Shown: positions 59,105 to 64,000 of the stretch, piece by piece
Layout: every line of letters begins with the position of its first letter
Position numbering within the stretch: position 1 is the first letter of the stretch
Origin: Gammaproteobacteria bacterium
Lineage (GTDB): Bacteria; Pseudomonadota; Gammaproteobacteria; HK1
Length of the DNA stretch: 64,000 nucleotides
Assembly (NCBI GenBank): GCA_021773795.1
Contig: JAJFJT010000022.1
Location: 34,443-98,442, forward strand
Reading direction: 5' to 3'
Made by a program: the position numbers and the translations under genes
Notes under the pieces: model-generated
The model's database searches: none
The model's input: the letters and a program-made list of their open reading frames with translations, nothing else
What the model was told of the DNA's origin: nothing

Positions 59105-62100
59105 TGAGTAACGTCACGCAATACTTCCAGCAAGCTGAGCTTGCCCTCGCCGCGTATTCTGATCTCAACGGTCAAATGACGTTTGAGGCGTATAAAGATG
59201 CGTTGCAACAGGATGGCAAAGGTATGTCCTCCGCCCAAGCCTCTAAGTTCGCAGAAAGCTGGCGCGTTGTTGACCAATTTACTGATGCCTTGAGCGGCTT
59301 TTCGGCGACGGTATTTCAAGAGGTCGACGCCCAAGGCAATCCGGTAGGCGAGAAGCGCCTCGCCATCCGCGGCACTAACGATCCATTTGACGTCGTGACG
59401 GATGTTGTGAGTGTTGCACTTCTCGGAACGACCGCGCTCCAGTCGCAATACCAGTCGTTGAAAACCTACTACCAGCAACTCATCACTGAAGGCAAGCTTG
59501 GCGCAGCCGAGACCTTCAGCGTCACCGGCCATTCCCTGGGCGGATTCCTGGCGCAGTCTTTCGCCGTTGATTACGCGGACAAGGTTTCGCAGACCTACAC
59601 CTACAATGCACCCGGCATCGGAGGTATCGTCGCTGATGTATTGAATGCGCTGGGAGTAACCGCCACGAACATTTCCGTTGCCAACATCACCAATGTCATT
59701 GCTCAAGCCGGACCATCGGCCACGGCCGGCTTGGGCACGATGCTGGGTAATGTGAACAATGTTTTTATCGAGCAGCAGACTAACCCCTTAAACAATCACA
59801 AAATCGGGATCCTCACCGACTCCCTCGCTGTCTACGCCCTGTTGGCCAAAATCGACACCAACCTGAACAACGCTACAGGTCTCGCCAAAATCACCGGCCT
59901 GCTCGAAGCCGCCTCCAACGTGGCGGAGAACAGCCTGGAAACGGCGGTTTCCGTGGTCGGTGAGCTGTTATTGAAGGCCAGCTTCACCCCGCGCACCGGC
60001 AATGAATACGATGGCGACCGCGACAAGCTTTATACCGACCTTGAATTAATCTATACCGCGCTGGAATTGCCCGTCAACGGCGGGCTTGGTATCGACGTCT
60101 TCGGCACCACTACCGATGGCACCTTCACCCCTTCCACCGCCAGCGAACTGGTTGCCAAAGCCAACAGCGGCATCGCCTACCGCTACGCCCTCGAACACCT
60201 CAACCCCTTCGCCATCACCGGCAACGCCGGGATTTACACCGACCACAATAACAACGGCCAACTCGACCTCGATAACTTCTCCGACGAATACCTCACCGAC
60301 CGCACTGAGTTTCTCTCCCTCAAACTCATGATGGCCACCACCGATACTCTCGGCTATGCGGGCAACAAGATCTTTGAAGATAAGGCCAACGGACTCATCA
60401 TCCAGGGAGCCCTGGCAATCACGGGCGGTCGCTACGTTTTCGGCAGCGAAGCAGGTGAAGAGTTGAAGGGGCTTAGCATTGACGACCACCTCTACGGCCG
60501 TGGTGGTAGCGATACCCTTCTTGGCAAGGGTGGTGATGACTACCTTGAAGGCAATGAGGGCCGCGATTTCCTCGATGGCGGTGCGGATGACGACACCCTC
60601 AAGGGCGGCGAGGGCAAGGACATGTACCTCTACCAGAGCGGCGGCGGCAATGATGTCATCGACGACTCCGACGGCGAGGGGAATATCATCTTCCAGAATG
60701 CCACGGGCAAACAGTGGGTATTGAACGGTGGTCGCAAAAAGCCTGGTGACAGCGCCTACACTAGCGCCGATGATCTGGTGACCTACAACTGGAGCGGCGT
60801 GAATGGAAGCCCGCTTACCCTCACCATCGCCGGCGAGGCTGGCAGCATCACCGTGCAGAACTTCTCCGCTGGCAACCTCGGTATTGCCTTCATTGACGAA
60901 ACCACCCCGGGAGAAACCACCCTTACCCTCCAGGGTGACCGCGCGCCCATCGATCAGGATCTCGCCACGGATGGTATCCAGCTTGGCTTCGACAGTCAGG
61001 GGAACCTTATTACCGACCCCAACATCGTTGAGGCCAGGGCAGACACTCTGTATGGCAGCGCTGATAATGACGAGATCTTCGGCGGTGAGCTGAACGACAC
61101 TTTGCGTGGCAATGCCGGCGATGATCTTCTGGATGGTGGTGCCGATGATGATTGGTTGTTTGGCGGTGACGATAATGATCGTCTACGCGGTGGCGATGGA
61201 AAAGACCGCGTCCAAGGCGATTCGGGTAATGACGTCATCGAAGGCGGTGCTGACACTGACATCCTGGTAGGCGGCATCGGTGACGACCGCTTGTATGCCG
61301 ATGTAGAGATCGACCTGGCTACGGCTATCGACTCCGATAATATCCCTGTGGGACCGACCCGCGACTGGCTCAATGGTGGGTCGGGGGATGACGTGCTGGT
61401 GGGCGGTACGGGGAGTGAGGGTTTGTTTGGCGGTGGCGGCAGTGATCTGATCATCGGCGGTGCGGCTACGGACTATATTTTTGGTGATGCCGATTGGATG
61501 ACACAGAGCTTCGACTGGACGGTCAGTGCGGCCTTTATATTTGAGCCTGTTTCGGGTGTCCGGGATCCTGCCGACAGTGGCGCCGACACCATCTATGCCG
61601 GTGGCGGCAATGACTTTGTGTGGACGGGTGCCGGGAATGATGTCGCCTATGGTCAGGGCGGTAATGACTATCTGGCGGGTGAAGCCGGTAGTGATAGTCT
61701 GTTGGGAGGAGATGGTGACGATACGTTGTTTGGCGATGCCTCCTATATTGCCACTGACTTGCATGGGGATGACTACCTGGATGGGGGCGCCGGTAACGAT
61801 GAGCTTGTAGGCGACGGCGGTAACGACACCCTGTTGGGGGGTGAAGGCGGCGACAAGTTATGGGGGGATGGCTCCGATATTGTCCTTGAACTGCATGGTG
61901 ACGACATCCTGGATGGGGGTTCTGGCAACGATGAACTGCAAGGCCAGGGCGGCAGCGATAACCTGTCCGGTGGTGATGGCGACGATATCCTCTACGGGCA
62001 GGAAGGCGATGACACCCTCCACGGCGATGCCGGCGAGGATATGCTCTATGGCTTTACCGGCAATGACACCCTGGATGGCGGCACCGATAACGACACCCTC

Positions 62101-64000
62101 TATGGAGAGCAAGGCCGTGACACTTATGTCTACAACCTGGGCGATGGCGTAGACAGCTTGTTTGATAGCGGGGGCAACACCTTGCGCTTTGGTGCGGGCA
62201 TCAGTGCAGCAGATCTCACCATCACCCTGTCTCCAGACACTCTCGCTATCAATCTGCCCGACGGCGGTGCCATCCAGATTCAGGATTTTAATCCAGAAGA
62301 TCCGATTAATACCCTCAGTATTGACCAGGTAGAGTTCGCTGATGGAACACGCTGGAATCAGTCCCAACTGTTGCCTTTGGTCGATGGAGCGGATGGTGGT
62401 GCAGGGGACGACATCCTCCAGGGCGTTGAAGGTGACGATGTATTACAGGGCAATGATGGAAACGATTTTCTGTTTGGAGGTGACGGTAACGACAGTCTCC
62501 ACGGCGGCACGGGCAATGACCATTTGAATGGTGGGAATGGTATTGACGCACTGCATGGCGACGAAGGCAATGACAACCTGAACGGCTGGTATGGCAATGA
62601 CACGCTGTATGGTGGTGATGGTGACGACACCCTTGACGGTGCCTTTGACGACGATGTCCTCTATGGCGAAGCGGGTAACGACACCCTCCACGGTTTTGAT
62701 GGCAATGACATTCTGTATGGAGGGGCGGGCAACGACTGGGTAAATGGTTGGTATGGCAATGACATTCTGTACGGGGGTGATGGCGATGACACTCTGGACG
62801 GTGCATTTGACGACGACATTATCTATGGGGACGGTGGCAGCGATACCCTTTATGGTTTTGATGGAAATGATAGCCTCCATGGAGGTACAGGCGACGACAG
62901 CTTGAATGGTGGGAATGGCGTCGATGTGCTGCACGGTGACGCCGGCAACGACACCCTGGACGGTGCATTCGACGATGATGTCCTTTACGGCGATGTTGGC
63001 AATGATACTTTGCAGGGCAATGCTGGTAGCGATGAACTCCATGGTGGTGCGGGTGACGATATCCTGATTGGGGGCTCCGGTAATGACGTGCTGGCTGGCG
63101 GTGCTGGCCGCGATACCTATGTTTTTAATCCATTTGAGGGCGACAACAGCCTGGTAGACAGTGGCGGTAATACGCTGCGCTTTGGTGCTGGGATAAGCGA
63201 GTCGAATCTCGGCGTTACCCTGTCAGCTGGTGCCTTCAATATCGATGTGTCCGTGAGTATCTTCGGGGGTGTTTTTCCGGCTGGAAGCATTCAAATCCAG
63301 AATTTTGATCCGACTGATCCCGCCAACAGCCTGAGTATCGACCAGTTTGAGTTCTCCGATGGCAGCACCATGGATCAGGCCCAGCTACTGGTGCTGGCCT
63401 CCGATCCGGGTGGTACCCTGCAAAATGATATTCTCTACAGTGGCGACAGCAATGACGTGCTCCAAGGCGATGGCGGAGATGACATCCTGTTTGGCGGTAA
63501 CGGCGATGACACGCTGCTCGGTGGTGACGGCAACGACCATCTGAATGGCTGGCATGGCGACGATACCCTCACGGGCGGCGCGGGTGTAGACGCCTATATT
63601 TATAACCTCGGTGATGGCGTAGATACGCTGGTGGACAGTGGCAGCAATACCCTGCGCTTCGGCGCCGGCATTAGCGCCGCGGATATCATCCTGTCGCTCG
63701 GCTCCCTCAAACTCAATCTGCCCGATGGTGGAGCGATCCACATTGAGGGTTTTGATCCCGATGATCCTGCCAACAGCCTGTCTATCGATCAGTTCAACTT
63801 TGCCGATGGCACCAGCCTGAATCCGGCGCAACTACTGGCCAAGGGTTTTGATCTTGATAGCACCGAGCTGGACGATACATTAAGCGGTACTGTGGTCACG
63901 GATCGGCTGATGGGTTTTGCTGGGAATGACACGTTGGTGGGCGGGGCCGGAGATGATTGGCTTGATGGCGGAACTGGTAACGATACGCTCGACGGTGGTA
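59104..64000 (+). CDS. RTX lipase, N-terminal catalytic domain and long Ca2+-binding repeat tail (partial)
   Basis: The frame is open from ATG 59104 to the window end, over 1630 residues, stop not seen. Residues 1-240 form a class-3-like lipase domain with [12 protein letters not shown] (Ser144) and [15 protein letters not shown] (His232). Residues 240-455 are the linker shared with lipase 1 (DHNNNGQLD calcium-like loop). From about 460 begin RTX nonapeptides (GGxGxDxL type) in many blocks, with three larger HCBP-related modules. There is no N-terminal signal peptide; RTX proteins leave the cell by a type I system through a C-terminal signal, here outside the window. No T1SS genes are visible. 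Confidence 0.93.
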   Translation, partial: MSNVTQYFQQAELALAAYSDLNGQMTFEAYKDALQQDGKGMSSAQASKFAESWRVVDQFTDALSGFSATVFQEVDAQGNPVGEKRLAIRGTNDPFDVVTDVVSVALLGTTALQSQYQSLKTYYQQLITEGKLGAAETFSVTGHSLGGFLAQSFAVDYADKVSQTYTYNAPGIGGIVADVLNALGVTATNISVANITNVIAQAGPSATAGLGTMLGNVNNVFIEQQTNPLNNHKIGILTDSLAVYALLAKIDTNLNNATGLAKITGLLEAASNVAENSLETAVSVVGELLLKASFTPRTGNEYDGDRDKLYTDLELIYTALELPVNGGLGIDVFGTTTDGTFTPSTASELVAKANSGIAYRYALEHLNPFAITGNAGIYTDHNNNGQLDLDNFSDEYLTDRTEFLSLKLMMATTDTLGYAGNKIFEDKANGLIIQGALAITGGRYVFGSEAGEELKGLSIDDHLYGRGGSDTLLGKGGDDYLEGNEGRDFLDGGADDDTLKGGEGKDMYLYQSGGGNDVIDDSDGEGNIIFQNATGKQWVLNGGRKKPGDSAYTSADDLVTYNWSGVNGSPLTLTIAGEAGSITVQNFSAGNLGIAFIDETTPGETTLTLQGDRAPIDQDLATDGIQLGFDSQGNLITDPNIVEARADTLYGSADNDEIFGGELNDTLRGNAGDDLLDGGADDDWLFGGDDNDRLRGGDGKDRVQGDSGNDVIEGGADTDILVGGIGDDRLYADVEIDLATAIDSDNIPVGPTRDWLNGGSGDDVLVGGTGSEGLFGGGGSDLIIGGAATDYIFGDADWMTQSFDWTVSAAFIFEPVSGVRDPADSGADTIYAGGGNDFVWTGAGNDVAYGQGGNDYLAGEAGSDSLLGGDGDDTLFGDASYIATDLHGDDYLDGGAGNDELVGDGGNDTLLGGEGGDKLWGDGSDIVLELHGDDILDGGSGNDELQGQGGSDNLSGGDGDDILYGQEGDDTLHGDAGEDMLYGFTGNDTLDGGTDNDTLYGEQGRDTYVYNLGDGVDSLFDSGGNTLRFGAGISAADLTITLSPDTLAINLPDGGAIQIQDFNPEDPINTLSIDQVEFADGTRWNQSQLLPLVDGADGGAGDDILQGVEGDDVLQGNDGNDFLFGGDGNDSLHGGTGNDHLNGGNGIDALHGDEGNDNLNGWYGNDTLYGGDGDDTLDGAFDDDVLYGEAGNDTLHGFDGNDILYGGAGNDWVNGWYGNDILYGGDGDDTLDGAFDDDIIYGDGGSDTLYGFDGNDSLHGGTGDDSLNGGNGVDVLHGDAGNDTLDGAFDDDVLYGDVGNDTLQGNAGSDELHGGAGDDILIGGSGNDVLAGGAGRDTYVFNPFEGDNSLVDSGGNTLRFGAGISESNLGVTLSAGAFNIDVSVSIFGGVFPAGSIQIQNFDPTDPANSLSIDQFEFSDGSTMDQAQLLVLASDPGGTLQNDILYSGDSNDVLQGDGGDDILFGGNGDDTLLGGDGNDHLNGWHGDDTLTGGAGVDAYIYNLGDGVDTLVDSGSNTLRFGAGISAADIILSLGSLKLNLPDGGAIHIEGFDPDDPANSLSIDQFNFADGTSLNPAQLLAKGFDLDSTELDDTLSGTVVTDRLMGFAGNDTLVGGAGDDWLDGGTGNDTLDGG
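59885..59918 (+). repeat. 34-bp direct repeat, copy in RTX lipase linker
   Basis: Exact second copy of the sequence at 57943-57976, in the same codon phase. Further shorter identical runs follow in the 59900-60450 linker. Confidence 0.8.
62113..63845 (+). repeat. Three HCBP-related modules within the RTX tail
   Basis: Modules at about 62113-62379, 63106-63399 and 63583-63845 share the pattern [Y/F][24 protein letters not shown], a beta-rich middle, and LSIDQxxFxDGTxxxxxQLL. They fit the haemolysin-type calcium-binding related domain (PF06594-like). They alternate with blocks of GGxGxDxL repeats. Confidence 0.75.

Noticed and set aside
60996..63831. Many minus-strand frames within the RTX region
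   Set aside because: They are artefacts of the repeated glycine/aspartate codons of the plus-strand RTX gene.

Overview
The window is a piece of a gammaproteobacterial chromosome that spans the replication-origin neighbourhood. Three things point to this group. The first is the block gyrB-recF-dnaN-dnaA facing away from rpmH-rnpA-yidD-yidC-mnmE. The second is the series groES/groL, fxsA, cutA, dsbD, aroQ, accB, accC, prmA, fis, purH, purD. The third is the msbA-ilvE-glnE block with lipopolysaccharide genes beside it. GC content is moderate, roughly 55-60 % by eye. I cannot name the genus. The organism looks aerobic: it has a complete A1-type cytochrome c oxidase operon with a cytochrome c-fused subunit II, and it also has a K+-independent proton-pumping pyrophosphatase.

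Layout. 1-4720: end of an unrecognised gene, hppA with a structured leader, thiD, and an MFS transporter. 4769-11871: cytochrome oxidase operon on the minus strand (ctaC, ctaD, a 36-residue small assembly protein, ctaG, ctaE, SURF1, Sco-like protein, ctaB), with a DUF2909 gene inserted on the opposite strand. Heme A synthase is not in this cluster. 12182-13959: bioC and comF, divergent. 13973-20260: gyrB, recF, dnaN, dnaA on the minus strand, with an AT-rich oriC candidate between dnaN and dnaA and two parS-like sites inside recF. 20468-26868: rpmH to mnmE, then lemA and an M48 membrane protease. 27674-38081: a lipopolysaccharide/surface-glycan cluster of four GT-type glycosyltransferases, wecB, an FkbM methyltransferase, an O-antigen ligase, an ELM1-family protein and msbA. 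38290-44525: zinc-finger protein, ilvE, glnE, groL, groES (with CIRCE). 44855-56103: housekeeping genes from fxsA to purD and a small oxidoreductase group.

56395-64000 is the accessory part and the most interesting. Four genes joined by 1-4 bp start/stop overlaps form two tandem cassettes. Each cassette is a two-pass membrane-anchored small protein followed by a class-3-like lipase. The first lipase stops where the RTX region would begin. The second continues into a very long RTX calcium-binding tail that runs off the window. The two lipases share a well-conserved linker domain but have divergent catalytic domains, and the two small proteins share a short motif. I read this as a possible secreted RTX phospholipase/lipase with cognate membrane-bound partner (immunity-like) proteins. 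An upstream 'spare' catalytic cassette could be recombined onto the RTX tail, a mirror image of the orphan toxin tips known from Rhs/CdiA loci. That function is inference.

Small mobile traces are present: two short non-autonomous inverted-repeat elements (MITE-like), one lying directly behind a truncated dsbD, and three REP-like palindromes.
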